A DNA stretch of 64,000 nucleotides from Gammaproteobacteria bacterium (GCA_021648145.1 JAKITI010000008.1:1-64000); one strand, 5' to 3'; positions 8,297 to 17,675 are shown, counted from the first letter of the stretch. Notes: generated by a model not told the origin, from the sequence alone. Program-made: numbers and translations.

Positions 8297-9250
8297 TTGA
8301 AAAAATTATTTTTACATTTAATAGGGGTGATTCTCTTAGTGTTAAGCACCTCTTCAGTAGCTCATGAGGAAGCACCAGTGGCTCGTGCGGGAGCATGGAA
8401 GCCTTTCTGGACGGCCAGCGTCTATTTGGGAGAGCATAAACCGGCATTGACTCAAATCTATGAGAATGTCTTCATTGCGCCATTAACGTTTAGTGATGGT
8501 GAAATTTTACTGGAGACTGGGGAGACAATCGAAGCAACCCGAGAATTTCGAAATGATTTAGAAGCATTGCCAGGGGGGGTCGAGTTTGGAGGAGAATTCG
8601 AGTGGCTTTTCTCCAAACGTTTTTCGGTATTTGCAGGGTTAAGCAGTTGGGAATCAAAAGAAGCTCGCTCCACTTCAAGAGGCAATGTTCTGGTTGAAAA
8701 GCGGGATGTTGAGGCGCTGAATGTTCGTACTGCCAAGATGTCGTATAGCCAGGCATTTCTGGGGACACGTTTTTCGTTGCTGCATAAACCCAAGGCTTAT
8801 CGGCTCTATACGCGCTTTTCAATCAATAGTATTTTTGATTTTGATTACTTCGAAAAATTTGCTTTCACTTTTGATGCGGATGATTTTCCTAAAGCGGAAG
8901 GTATAAAAGATGTAGATTCTTTCAAGCGTGTGATGATAACCCAGGCTCGGGCGACAGCAATACTGGCATTCCAGGGAGGTTTGGGATTCGATTATTACTT
9001 AAACGATCAGTGGGCACTGAGTTTTGAAGGCGGATATATTTTGGGTTCAAGTAATTTTGGGTTGTCAAAAATTGATGTGAAGCATAATGTGCTGGATAAA
9101 GATGGCATGGGTGAAATATTGTACCCGGTTGCTGAAAACCCAGAAGATCGAAAAGGGTACTACTTGACTTCAGAGTCACTCAAGTATTACCTTCTAAACC
9201 TGAATCCAAAAGGTTGGAAAGCAGCGATTACGTTACGATTTGCTTATTAA
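8297..9250 (+). CDS. Predicted outer-membrane beta-barrel protein, paralogue of the gene at 24390
   Basis: I do not recognise a named family. The 317-residue protein begins with a signal peptide (MKKLFLHLIGVILL..., cleavage likely after SSVAH or nearby). It then shows alternating hydrophobic/polar strands and ends ITLRFAY with a terminal aromatic residue, as in outer-membrane barrels. It shares landmarks with the protein at 24390-25319: GGVEF, then LSSWE versus YSSWE, a KMSYSQAFLG versus KLSYNDFFVG block, and a GWKAAITLRFAY versus SWKVMLKFTVYY ending. Start TTG is chosen because the signal peptide begins there. A G7 run encodes part of GGVEF. A link to the 18-27 kb envelope cluster is inferred from the paralogy. 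Confidence 0.65.
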   Translation: MKKLFLHLIGVILLVLSTSSVAHEEAPVARAGAWKPFWTASVYLGEHKPALTQIYENVFIAPLTFSDGEILLETGETIEATREFRNDLEALPGGVEFGGEFEWLFSKRFSVFAGLSSWESKEARSTSRGNVLVEKRDVEALNVRTAKMSYSQAFLGTRFSLLHKPKAYRLYTRFSINSIFDFDYFEKFAFTFDADDFPKAEGIKDVDSFKRVMITQARATAILAFQGGLGFDYYLNDQWALSFEGGYILGSSNFGLSKIDVKHNVLDKDGMGEILYPVAENPEDRKGYYLTSESLKYYLLNLNPKGWKAAITLRFAY

Positions 9251-9342
9251 TAAAAGCAACCAATACAATAGGCAGGCTTGTGATCGTTGCGGGACTGCGA
9301 TACATTGCTGAGCTTTCGTCGCTCATTAAAAAGGAAAATACA

Positions 9343-9792
9343 GTGAAACACCAACGACTTGGGATTTCTTTTATTTCAGCTCTATTATTGCTATTAAGTG
9401 GATGTTCAGCGATCCCTGGAATGGGTAATAATGTTTCAGGTGCGAGTGCATTGATTGGTATGTTAACCAGCCAGCTGGGTGTCAGTAATGAGCAGGCACT
9501 GGGGGGTGCAGCAGCACTTTTTGGTTTGGCAAAGCAAAGCTTGAGTGCCGGTGACTTTTCGAATGTGACAAAATCGTTGCCAGGTGTCGGCTCTTTGTTA
9601 GGTGCGGCATCAATGGGTGGTGATTCTTCAAATACGAATAGCGGCGGTGGATTAGCAAGTGTGGCTGGGCAGTTTTCAAGTTTAGGATTAAGCCCTGATA
9701 TGGCAGGAAAATTTGTTCCAGTTGTTTTGGATTATGCAAAGTCAGCGGGCGGTGATAACACGATGAGCTTGCTTCAAGGTGTTTTGAAATAA
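9343..9792 (+). CDS. DUF2780 (VcgC/VcgE-like) lipoprotein
   Basis: A 149-residue predicted lipoprotein. The signal peptide ends in the lipobox LLSGC, giving a mature protein from Cys21. The body matches what I know of DUF2780: LIGMLTSQLGVSNEQALGGA, a GLAKQSLSAGDFS segment, a glycine/serine linker, then a helix ending FVPVVLDYAKSAGG. The function of the family is unknown. Start GTG 9343 is preferred over the longer frame because AGGA lies about eight bases upstream and the lipoprotein signal begins there. A terminator follows immediately. Confidence 0.75.
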   Translation: MKHQRLGISFISALLLLLSGCSAIPGMGNNVSGASALIGMLTSQLGVSNEQALGGAAALFGLAKQSLSAGDFSNVTKSLPGVGSLLGAASMGGDSSNTNSGGGLASVAGQFSSLGLSPDMAGKFVPVVLDYAKSAGGDNTMSLLQGVLK

Positions 9793-9806
9793 ACTCAACT
9801 CAACTC

Positions 9807-9840
9807 AACAGGGAGTGTGGTGGTAAGTACTCCCTGTTTT
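9807..9840 (+). terminator. Rho-independent terminator after the DUF2780 gene
   Basis: A 10-bp perfect stem (AACAGGGAGT pairing with ACTCCCTGTT) with a 12-base loop, ending in TTTT then AAA. It lies 15 bases past the stop at 9792. It separates the envelope genes on the plus strand from the NatAB operon on the minus strand. Confidence 0.85.
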
Positions 9841-9889
9841 AAATCTCAATTCAAAAACAGTTGATAGGCTGAAAAAATTCTACGTATGA

Positions 9890-11068
9890 CTACTTACTAG
9901 TAAATATCACCCGTGGTCGGTTGTATAAAGTAGCCGCAACAGTCGCTAATATCAGCCCCAACCCTAAAGTAGTACCCACTGCCAGCAAGTACCACAACAC
10001 CGACACCTGCTCACCGCGAATGAGTTCATGGATCAGCACATTCTGTGATAATAGCGGTACTGCCATCATCCAGGTTTCAGCCTTTACTGGGTTTATCATT
10101 AAATAAAAGCTCGGCAACATCGGAATAACAAGAACCATACCTGTATATGAGCTGGCCTCCTTGAAAGTTGTAGCAAATGAGGCAATAACGGTCAAAAATG
10201 CTGATGCCAGTATCGCCATTGGTAAAAGAACCACCAACATGCCAACAACCATAGGTGTGGTGATCTCAATGGAGACCCCAAGCATATCAGCCGGTAAAAA
10301 CTGCACCGTAAAACGAAATGCCAGAATAGTTAAAAGCACTGATAGCCCAGCAAAGAAAGAAGTGGCCATTAACTTACCCGCCATGATTTGCCAGCGGGGC
10401 ACCGGATTGATTAACAGTGGCTCGAGTGATTTACGCTCTTTTTCACCCGCAGTGGCATCAATTGCCAGATGCATGCCGCCAACAAAAGCTCCTATCATCA
10501 AAAAATAGGGTAAAAATGCCAATACTTCGGCCGCCCATGATGTTTCTGTTGATAGATCTACAGTTTTAATCATAACCGGACTTAATACCTGTGAAGAAAC
10601 TCCGCGTAGCTGTAGGCGTAATATACCTAACTGTTGAGAATATGTATTCAGTAGTTGCTTTAAGCGCCTACTGGCAAGTCTATCCTGCTGTCTGGATTCA
10701 TCAACAATTACTTCCAGCACCGCTGGCTGCCCATTCTCCCATTGTTCTATGAAAGACTCAGGAATACGTAATACGAGGTCCTTGTTTCTGGCTAGAACCG
10801 CAGCTTCCGGATCAGCGGGAGCCTCCTCAACAATTACTCCTTGCTGCTGTAGATATGCCACCAGATTGGGAGCATATTGCTGACCTGCCACGGGTATTTC
10901 CAGAGGCTTATCCTGGCGTTTGGAGGTTGAGTCGGCCATCAAGATAAACATTAGAACGAATAAAACTGGGCCAAGCAGTGGGCCAAGTATTAACGAAGTA
11001 AGAATTACTTGTCGATCCCGAAAATTTTCTTTTACTTCCTTGTTAAATACAATGATCCAGCCACTCAT
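9890..11068 (-). CDS. ABC-2 type transporter permease, NatB-like
   Basis: A 392-residue inner-membrane permease. One transmembrane segment near residues 25-45 is followed by a long extracytoplasmic domain (about 50-180) and then five or six membrane spans. This is the topology of the NatB/ABC-2 subfamily exporters. The cytoplasmic motif GEKERKSLEPLLINPVPRWQ near 210 is the coupling-helix region typical of NatB. Start ATG overlaps the stop of the upstream ATPase by 4 bases. NatAB of Bacillus exports Na+, but members of this subfamily have varied substrates, so the cargo is not assigned. Confidence 0.85.
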   Translation of the reverse strand: MSGWIIVFNKEVKENFRDRQVILTSLILGPLLGPVLFVLMFILMADSTSKRQDKPLEIPVAGQQYAPNLVAYLQQQGVIVEEAPADPEAAVLARNKDLVLRIPESFIEQWENGQPAVLEVIVDESRQQDRLASRRLKQLLNTYSQQLGILRLQLRGVSSQVLSPVMIKTVDLSTETSWAAEVLAFLPYFLMIGAFVGGMHLAIDATAGEKERKSLEPLLINPVPRWQIMAGKLMATSFFAGLSVLLTILAFRFTVQFLPADMLGVSIEITTPMVVGMLVVLLPMAILASAFLTVIASFATTFKEASSYTGMVLVIPMLPSFYLMINPVKAETWMMAVPLLSQNVLIHELIRGEQVSVLWYLLAVGTTLGLGLILATVAATLYNRPRVIFTSK

Positions 11069-11799
11069 GATAATAAACCTTCAGCGCTGCCAATGAGGCT
11101 GACAAAAGCATCTTCAAGGCTGTTATAACCGCTTTGCTGTAATAGCTCTGTGGCACTACCCTCTGCGGCAATCTTACCACCGGCAATTATTACTATGTGG
11201 TCACACAAGGCGGCAACTTCCTGCATTATGTGGGTTGATAGCACCACACAATGTCCGGCTTTTTTAAGGGTCAACAAATATTTCCGCAATGCCCGGGTAG
11301 TCATGACATCCAAGCCATTGGTTGGCTCATCCAGCAAAATTGTTTGCGGTTGATGAATCATCGCCCTGGCAATTGCTACCTTCACCCGCTGCCCCTGCGA
11401 AAAACCTTCGGTACGGCGGTCAATAAAATCTTGCATATCCAGGATATCAGTCAGACTTTCAATCCGTTCTTCCATCTCCTTGGTTTTAACCCCGTGTAGC
11501 TGTCCGAAGTAGCGAATGTTTTCACGCGCGCTCAAACGGGCATATAAACCCCGGCTGTCTGGCACCACACCCAGCTTTCGTTTGACTTCAATAGGCTCCT
11601 GATGTGGATTCACCCCATCAATAAGAATCGTGCCGCTATCAGGTTTAAGCAAGGTATAGAGCATCCGTAATGTGGTGGTCTTGCCAGCACCATTGGGGCC
11701 TAGTAAGCCGGTAATCTGGCCGTCTTCGGCTTTGAAGCTAATTCCGCGAACCGCCTCGATCTTGCCGAATGATTTTTTTAGATTTTCTATAAAAATCAT
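11065..11799 (-). CDS. ABC transporter ATP-binding protein, NatA-like
   Basis: A 244-residue ATPase with Walker A GLLGPNGAGKTTT near residue 31, signature FSQGQRVKVAIARA near 135, Walker B ILLDEPTNGLD near 155, and a switch histidine in VVLSTH. It pairs with the ABC-2 permease downstream (4-base overlap) and with the periplasmic hydrolase upstream (4-base overlap), so all three are translationally coupled. NatA classification comes from the partner's topology and from the family resemblance of both subunits. Confidence 0.9.
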   Translation of the reverse strand: MIFIENLKKSFGKIEAVRGISFKAEDGQITGLLGPNGAGKTTTLRMLYTLLKPDSGTILIDGVNPHQEPIEVKRKLGVVPDSRGLYARLSARENIRYFGQLHGVKTKEMEERIESLTDILDMQDFIDRRTEGFSQGQRVKVAIARAMIHQPQTILLDEPTNGLDVMTTRALRKYLLTLKKAGHCVVLSTHIMQEVAALCDHIVIIAGGKIAAEGSATELLQQSGYNSLEDAFVSLIGSAEGLLS

Positions 11800-13244
11800 G
11801 GTGTAGGCCCCATAATATTAATAAAAAACGGTGACCTATCCTGTTGTTCAAGGCAACTGGTATCTAAGTTTTTAGGGTCGGCTTTAGTTATAAATTCAGT
11901 AACAATATCACTGGTGCATTTAGAAAAAGCCACGCTATGACCTTGTCCTTTAACCACCAGATTGCTGTGCCGACTAAACTGTTTGGCTACCTGATCTGCA
12001 TATCGTGGAGGGGTAACCGGGTCAAACTCCCCCGAGAGCAACAGAGCTGACACATCAGATTTGAACGGTTTATGGAAATCATCTGGCACTACGCCGCGTG
12101 GCCAGATTTCACATTGGGCTAGCAATACCTTATACATCACCTCACCCAGAATAGTTGTCGCGTCTTGTGGGCGCGGCTGCATAAGTGGGTAATCTTCAGC
12201 GCAAATAACTGATAGCTCCATCCAGTGATTGAGCATACCTTCCATCCCGGAGGCCGCTATCAATGCCTGTGATACTAATCGCTTGTGGCTGCCTGTATTA
12301 ACAGTATCAGCAATCAAGAAAGGCAACATTGCCTGTGTCTGGCTATTATAAGAAAGCATCCGCAAGGCCAGCGCAAGCAATTCAATATTAGCTTCCAATT
12401 CAATCGGATCGCCAGTTAAAGGATCATCAACGACCAGAATTTGTGGCTTAGCTCTGGCCTTTGTTATTAATTGCTGTAGCTGGGTTTTAACCGCAGGAAA
12501 ATATTTCGCACAGCTATTATCATTCAAACAATCTGTCAGAATATTCTCCATAGTCTGATCAAGGTTAATAGAGTGCTCACTTCCAAGCAGCAGTTCAGGG
12601 GGGACTATGGAGTCAAGAACGATGCTGCGTACCTGATCAGGATACCGGCGCAAGTATTCCATAGCGGCGCGAGTACCGTAAGAAACCCCCATAAGGTTTA
12701 TTTTTTCATAGCCCAAAGCAAGCCTTAGCTGTTCATAATCGGCCATGGCAATAGTGGTTGTATAAAAGCGCGGATCACCTTCGACTTTGGTTAGACATTC
12801 ACGCGTTTGGGCGGCTATCTTCCCATAATCAACTCGTAAATCAATGTTCTGGTCATCAAGTTCGCACTTCAGAGTAGAAGCAGCTCCAGTGCCTCGCTGA
12901 TCCATCAGTATAATATCGTGGTTTTTCTGGAGTTTATAAAGTGGCCCTTCCAACTGCACCCAAAGCTCTGATGCGGCCTGACCTGGGCCTCCAGCAAAAA
13001 AGAAAATCGGCGTGCTATCCGACTTAGGGTTTAATGCCCGTGCCAGGGCAAAATGCAAACGAATGGTTTTTCCACCAAGATCCTTCGGGTTTTCTAAAAC
13101 TGTAAGCCAGCCACATTCAGCCACTGCGGTAATAGTGGAGCCGGGCATAGATAACACACATTTTTCTATTTCCAGTTCAGTTGCCGACTCAGCCTGACAA
13201 ACCGCCGCAAACAAAATTAAGCCGGATGTTAATAATCGCTTCAA
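11796..13244 (-). CDS. Secreted alpha/beta hydrolase, S33 tripeptidyl-aminopeptidase-like
   Basis: About 482 residues with a Sec signal peptide (KRLLTSGLILFAAVCQAES). The alpha/beta-hydrolase core has an FAGGPGQ oxyanion loop, a DQRGTGAA strand, the nucleophile elbow GVSYG near residue 190, the acid in LLLSGEFDPVTP, and the His in KGQGHSVAF. The C-terminus matches the TAP-like domain. Such enzymes remove N-terminal peptides or hydrolyse esters in the periplasm. The start is TTG 13244 because GGGAGG lies six bases upstream; the GTG at 13271 would add a poor leader. It is the first gene of the operon with NatA and NatB, so it may process a substrate or product of the exporter. Confidence 0.8.
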   Translation of the reverse strand: MKRLLTSGLILFAAVCQAESATELEIEKCVLSMPGSTITAVAECGWLTVLENPKDLGGKTIRLHFALARALNPKSDSTPIFFFAGGPGQAASELWVQLEGPLYKLQKNHDIILMDQRGTGAASTLKCELDDQNIDLRVDYGKIAAQTRECLTKVEGDPRFYTTTIAMADYEQLRLALGYEKINLMGVSYGTRAAMEYLRRYPDQVRSIVLDSIVPPELLLGSEHSINLDQTMENILTDCLNDNSCAKYFPAVKTQLQQLITKARAKPQILVVDDPLTGDPIELEANIELLALALRMLSYNSQTQAMLPFLIADTVNTGSHKRLVSQALIAASGMEGMLNHWMELSVICAEDYPLMQPRPQDATTILGEVMYKVLLAQCEIWPRGVVPDDFHKPFKSDVSALLLSGEFDPVTPPRYADQVAKQFSRHSNLVVKGQGHSVAFSKCTSDIVTEFITKADPKNLDTSCLEQQDRSPFFINIMGPTP

Positions 13245-13349
13245 GGGAGTCCTCCCATAGATTGTTTTCACAAGAGGCGAAGACTATGGCTTTAACCTGA
13301 CGTTGTCCATAGGCTTTCCTCTCTCTTTTTAGGAACCGATTTGCTTTGA

Positions 13350-13637
13350 GTCGGAGCAGCACGCATTCTATTGGCAACAGGCAAACTGGTAGGAGAGGGG
13401 TTTGATCATCCACCACTCGATACATTGATACTTGCCATGCCGATCTCGTGGAAAGGCACGCTACAACAATATGCTGGGCGGCTGCATCGTGAACATGCCA
13501 GCAAGACCGATGTGAGAATTATTGACTTTGTCGATACTGGGCATCCAGTGTTCTTGCGAATGTGGGATAAACGCCAGCGTGGCTATCGGGCAATGGGGTA
13601 TCGTATTATTGAAAAGAAGAATGAAGAACAAGTTTAA
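13350..13637 (+). pseudogene. C-terminal stub of an SF2 (DEAD/DEAH-type) helicase
   Basis: The frame opens after a stop at 13347-13349 and reads ARILLATGKLVGEGFD, then MPISWKGTLQQYAGRLHR, then VRIIDFVD. These are helicase motifs V and VI (QxxGRxxR) of a superfamily 2 enzyme. Motifs I to III and the rest of an expected several-hundred-residue protein are missing, so this is a remnant left by deletion or insertion. A terminal basic/acidic tail (RIIEKKNEEQV) ends naturally. Upstream bases 13245-13349 carry no helicase sequence I can recognise. Confidence 0.75.
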
Positions 13638-13794
13638 AGTTGAGCTACCAAGCACCGACTCCCATAGCCCATTATTTATAGTCTTCCTTTAATTTTAAAT
13701 TCCCACAAAAAAAACTATTAAACATAAAAAACAATTGGTTATGTGGTTTTCTTTCATAAACAAATCTCTTAGAAGGCTTGTTTAATTAATAAAG

Positions 13795-14976
13795 TTAACC
13801 CCTTGTCAACACCCACTTAGGCTGGCTACGTGTACCAATATTGTGAATCTTCCCCTGCCGCATTGAAAGCTCACTCAGAAGATTGTTAATCTTGCTTTTG
13901 CGTTGTTTATCATCCAAAAAATCGGGAAGCATTTTCCACAACAACTCATCAATATCTGCTCGCTCCACCTCCCCATGCTGCTCAATGAGTTTAAGAATCA
14001 TGTCTAGATAATACTGCTGATCCAAGGCCTTCTGCTTGGTATAAGCCGCCTTTTGTCCTGTTGCACTCGCCACTTTGGCCGACACAAATAGATTGGGTTT
14101 ACGCCCCTCAATCAGATTTTTATCCCGCAGGGTTTTTATTTCATAATCGCTTAGCGGGTAGCCCTTCTGCACCTTGTCCAACAAAATCACATCATGTAAC
14201 AACAGCTCAGAGTCTGCTGCCAGCAGCTTTGAAAAGCGCTCATCCACAATTCGACCATAGATAGTCACCATCACGCCATCTGGCTCAATGCAGTAATCCG
14301 GCATGGGAAAAAAACGACGGCGCTGCACGACAAACATTTTTTTAATGCCACTACCCACCGCATCAATCATATTCAGGCTCACCATCGCTTGGGCCAAAAA
14401 ACGGTTGCGGTAGTAAGGTTCCGGAGCATCCAAGCTAATCACCCGTTCCAGATTACCCGGAATAAAGCCTCCTTTGTTGGAAAATACCAGCCGGTCTGGA
14501 AACTCCACCACCACCACTCTCGCACCTAATTGGTAGTCCTGATGAGCGATGCAATTGTGCAGAGCCTCACGAATAACCCAGGCATCGTATTTATTCACCT
14601 CTTCCGGAAACAGCGTGCTATCTGCCATGTAGCGGTATTTAAGATTGCGAATACGGGCAAACAGCCGATTCACCGCAAGCAATAACGGCGCAGAAAAGTG
14701 TTCATAATCTTCTTCCAGGCCATCATGATCTTTGAGAATCCAGCTTAAAGTAACCACTGCGGGTGTTAAAAAGTGATCAGACTCTGGTTTACCCAGCAGC
14801 ACCAACACGGCACGGGTGATCTTGCCTTGAATCGTCAGTTTTGCCTTGTTTAGAAAAACCTCGCCACTCCAGTCATCCATCTCAGCCGCTAACTCAACAT
14901 TTTTCTTTTTGAAATTATTCCTGGCAGCAGCAATTGCCTCTGGCGAAAGATCATCCAAAGTTGCACCTTTCACCAC
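13795..14976 (-). CDS. AlbA_2/RecG-like ATP-binding protein lacking its N-terminal domain
   Basis: A 393-residue product. It contains the HATPase_c_4 region (REALHNCIAHQDYQLGARVV, then FSNKGGFIPGN and IDAVGSGIKKMF) and a winged-helix-like C-terminus, as in Schlafen/AlbA_2-type proteins annotated as putative transcriptional regulators or RecG-like. Full-length members begin with an AlbA_2 DNA-binding domain of 120 or more residues. Here the frame runs only a few codons above the GTG at 14976 before a TGA near 15000, so that domain is absent. It is therefore either a shortened gene or a 5'-truncated pseudogene. It sits with a helicase stub and an Rpn nuclease in an accessory patch. Confidence 0.7.
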   Translation of the reverse strand: MVKGATLDDLSPEAIAAARNNFKKKNVELAAEMDDWSGEVFLNKAKLTIQGKITRAVLVLLGKPESDHFLTPAVVTLSWILKDHDGLEEDYEHFSAPLLLAVNRLFARIRNLKYRYMADSTLFPEEVNKYDAWVIREALHNCIAHQDYQLGARVVVVEFPDRLVFSNKGGFIPGNLERVISLDAPEPYYRNRFLAQAMVSLNMIDAVGSGIKKMFVVQRRRFFPMPDYCIEPDGVMVTIYGRIVDERFSKLLAADSELLLHDVILLDKVQKGYPLSDYEIKTLRDKNLIEGRKPNLFVSAKVASATGQKAAYTKQKALDQQYYLDMILKLIEQHGEVERADIDELLWKMLPDFLDDKQRKSKINNLLSELSMRQGKIHNIGTRSQPKWVLTRG

Positions 14977-15118
14977 CTGAATTGACCAATCCTCATTTAA
15001 TCACTTTCATAATACTCCCCATATTTCACAAAAACCAACTTAGACTTTCTGAAATCGAAAAGCAGGCTTTGTGTTTCAGAGAGTTGTAGCAAAAAAAAAT
15101 CGGGCGTAAAATAGAACT

Positions 15119-15988
15119 ATGAAATTTTTAAACCCCAAAACAGACTTTGCGTTCAAAAAAATATTCGGATCAGAAGAGAGTCAGGATATTTTATTGAGTT
15201 TTCTAAATGCCCTGCTGGAATTGAAATCACCTTATCGTTTGATGGAAGTCACGATACTTGATCCTTATTTGGCACCTAAAATAAAAGGCATGAAAGATAC
15301 CTATCTAGACGTAAGAGCTAAAAACGAAACAGGAAAAATCTATATTATTGAAATGCAGGTGCTGAATGTTGCAGGATTTGAGAAACGAATTCTGTACAAC
15401 GCTTGCAAAGCCTATGCATCTCAACTGGGCAGCGGTGAAGATTATCACCTGCTGACGGATGTGATCGCCATTACAATTACTGATTTTATAATGTTTCCGG
15501 AAATGGAAGCGGTTTCAAACAAGTTTAAACTCAGAGCCGATGAAGGTGAAGTTTATAATGATGATCTTGAGCTCGTATTTGCAGAGTTGCCGAAGTTTAA
15601 TAAAACAGAAGATGAATTAGATACGGTTCTGGATCGCTGGTATTACTTTCTGAAACATGCAGATGATTTTGAAACCGTTCCTAGCTCTTTAAAAGTTGAA
15701 GCGTCCATTGTACATGCACTTGAGCTGGCCAATAAAGCAGCGCTTACGTCCGAAGAGCTGGATGATCAAGAGCGTCGAGAAATTTTCATTCAGGATCAGC
15801 GAGGCGCAATCCAGCTGGCTCAACAGAAAGGCAGAGAAGAAGGCAGAGAAGAAGGCAGAGAAGAAGGCAGAGAAGAGGAGCGATGCAATATGATAAAGCA
15901 AGTCAAAAAATCAGGGTTATCGATTATTGATATTGCTCATATGTTTGGAATGGATGTGGATGAAATTAAAAATATCCTGAACTCTTGA
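15119..15988 (+). CDS. Rpn-type PD-(D/E)XK nuclease / putative transposase family protein
   Basis: A 289-residue protein of the recombination-promoting nuclease (Rpn, PDDEXK_2) family. The N-terminal KTDFAFKKIFGSEES is followed by DTYLDVRAKNETGKIYIIEM: the Asp of LDV and the IEMQ form the D...ExQ nuclease site near residues 60-78. The C-terminal third has an Arg/Glu-rich run (four GREE repeats) then a small helix-turn-helix-like end (KSGLSIIDIAHMFGMDVDEI). Family members act in RecA-independent recombination or phage defence in E. coli; their role here is unknown. The upstream region has a 9-A run. It lies next to ilvA, to which it converges. Confidence 0.85.
   Translation: MKFLNPKTDFAFKKIFGSEESQDILLSFLNALLELKSPYRLMEVTILDPYLAPKIKGMKDTYLDVRAKNETGKIYIIEMQVLNVAGFEKRILYNACKAYASQLGSGEDYHLLTDVIAITITDFIMFPEMEAVSNKFKLRADEGEVYNDDLELVFAELPKFNKTEDELDTVLDRWYYFLKHADDFETVPSSLKVEASIVHALELANKAALTSEELDDQERREIFIQDQRGAIQLAQQKGREEGREEGREEGREEERCNMIKQVKKSGLSIIDIAHMFGMDVDEIKNILNS
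15830..15877 (+). repeat. 12-bp tandem repeat, four copies, in the Rpn-type gene
   Basis: Four consecutive copies of GGCAGAGAAGAA, the last ending in G, encode (Gly-Arg-Glu-Glu)x4. The unit is a multiple of three, so copy-number change would alter the length of the charged linker without a frameshift. Such a repeat can expand or contract by replication slippage. Confidence 0.9.
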
Positions 15989-16035
15989 GATTGCTCAAAA
16001 ACCACCCTAAATTAGCAATGCTTCTTCTATTGGCT

Positions 16036-17547
16036 TCAATTCAAAAATAGCTGATACGCTGGGTTGTCAGTCTCTTCTTGATGGCGATAGTCAAAAGTTT
16101 TTAAGAACTCTTGAAATTCAACACTCTTTGCCTCCGGCACCTGAATGCCTGCCAATACTCGGCCATAGGCTGCGCCATGATTTCTATAGTGAAACATGCT
16201 GATGTTCCAGTGCTTGCCAATAGATGATAAAAATTGCAAAAGTGCGCCTGGGCGTTCAGGAAATGTAAAACGAAACAGTCGTTCATTCTCTACTTTATTG
16301 GCATGGCCACCGACCATATAGCGTACATGCAGTTTGGCAATTTCATTGTCTGACATATCAATGACGATGTATTTATTGGATTCAAGCCGCTGGATAACAT
16401 CACTCTTAGAGGTTTGGCCATCCAGCTCGATGCCAACAAAAACATGAGCTTGTTTGTCATCCGCATAACGATAGTTAAACTCAGTAATATTTGATTGTCC
16501 CAATGTTTTACAGAATTTTTTAAAGCTGCCCGATTTCTCTGGAATCGTAACGGCTAGTAATATTTCATGTTTTTCGCCCAGCTCAGCTCGCTCTGCAACA
16601 TGTCGCAGGCGATCAAAATTCATATTGGCACCACTGTTAATGGCGATAAGATTTTTCCCTTTAATAGCATGTTGTTTGACGTATTTTTTAAGTCCGGCTA
16701 CGGCCAATGCGCCAGCAGGCTCAACAATCGAACGGGTATCGTCAAAAATATCCTTGATGGCCGCACAGATTTCATCAGTGTTGGCGAGTATGACTTCATC
16801 AACGGTTTGGCGGGCTATACGGAAAGGCTCTTTGCCAATCTGGCGCACGGCAACACCATCTGCAAAAAGCCCGACTTGTTTGAGTTTGATGCGCCGATTA
16901 GATTGCAGTGCGTTGTGCAGGCAGGCTGCATCCTCTGGTTCGACACCAATAATTTTAATATTCGGATAGAGGTGCTTGATATAGGCTGATATGCCCGCAA
17001 TCAAACCGCCACCGCCCACAGGAATAAAAATAGCGTGCAGATCACCAGAATGCTGCCGTATGATTTCCATGGCAATGGTGCCTTGGCCTGCGATGACCTC
17101 AGGGTCATCATAAGGATGGATAAAGGTCATTGCCCCCGACTCTGCAAGCTCTTTCGCGTGGCTATAAGCTTCATCATAGCTATCGCCAAACAGTATGACC
17201 TGTGTGCCAAGATTGCGAACAGCGGCCACTTTAATGTCTGGCGTGGTTTTAGGCATCACAACCACGGCTTTGATGTTAAGTTTCTGAGCCGAGAGCGCGA
17301 CACCTTGTGCGTGATTCCCCGCTGATGCGGCAATCACACCCTTCTCTTTTTCGGCTGGGCTTAAACTGACAATCTTATTGTAAGCACCACGTAATTTAAA
17401 CGAAAAAACCGGTTGAAGATCTTCACGTTTTAACAGTATGTGATTATCTGACCTCATTGATAGCTTCGGCGCGTACTCCAAGGGTGTCTCTTTGGCAATA
17501 TCATACACAGGGGCTTTGAGTATTTTTTCTAGATATCGTTTGGGCAT
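16036..17547 (-). CDS. ilvA: Threonine ammonia-lyase, biosynthetic
   Basis: A 503-residue PLP enzyme that deaminates threonine to 2-oxobutanoate, the first step to isoleucine. The PLP lysine is in SFKLRGAYNK near residue 50, and the phosphate-binding GGGGLIAG loop is near 183. Two C-terminal ACT-like regulatory domains occupy about residues 325-500 (ERAELGEKHEILLAVTIPEK and FRFTFPERPGALLQFL), the full arrangement for isoleucine feedback and valine activation. It is divergent from rpiA, the standard gammaproteobacterial neighbour. Confidence 0.96.
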   Translation of the reverse strand: MPKRYLEKILKAPVYDIAKETPLEYAPKLSMRSDNHILLKREDLQPVFSFKLRGAYNKIVSLSPAEKEKGVIAASAGNHAQGVALSAQKLNIKAVVVMPKTTPDIKVAAVRNLGTQVILFGDSYDEAYSHAKELAESGAMTFIHPYDDPEVIAGQGTIAMEIIRQHSGDLHAIFIPVGGGGLIAGISAYIKHLYPNIKIIGVEPEDAACLHNALQSNRRIKLKQVGLFADGVAVRQIGKEPFRIARQTVDEVILANTDEICAAIKDIFDDTRSIVEPAGALAVAGLKKYVKQHAIKGKNLIAINSGANMNFDRLRHVAERAELGEKHEILLAVTIPEKSGSFKKFCKTLGQSNITEFNYRYADDKQAHVFVGIELDGQTSKSDVIQRLESNKYIVIDMSDNEIAKLHVRYMVGGHANKVENERLFRFTFPERPGALLQFLSSIGKHWNISMFHYRNHGAAYGRVLAGIQVPEAKSVEFQEFLKTFDYRHQEETDNPAYQLFLN

Positions 17548-17675
17548 GGTGCGATTACTTTTTAGCTAAAACAGAGGAACAATATACTGCTCTTATGGGA
17601 AAGTCACGGGTGGTTGCGGTATTATGTCTACAGTTTTTGAGATAATTATTTAGCTATTAGAAACAGGAGATAAAA

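Noticed and set aside
8570-8580. Phase variation by the seven-G run in the 8297 gene
   Set aside because: The run is short and lies in codons for conserved GGVEF; slippage at this length is weak evidence on its own.
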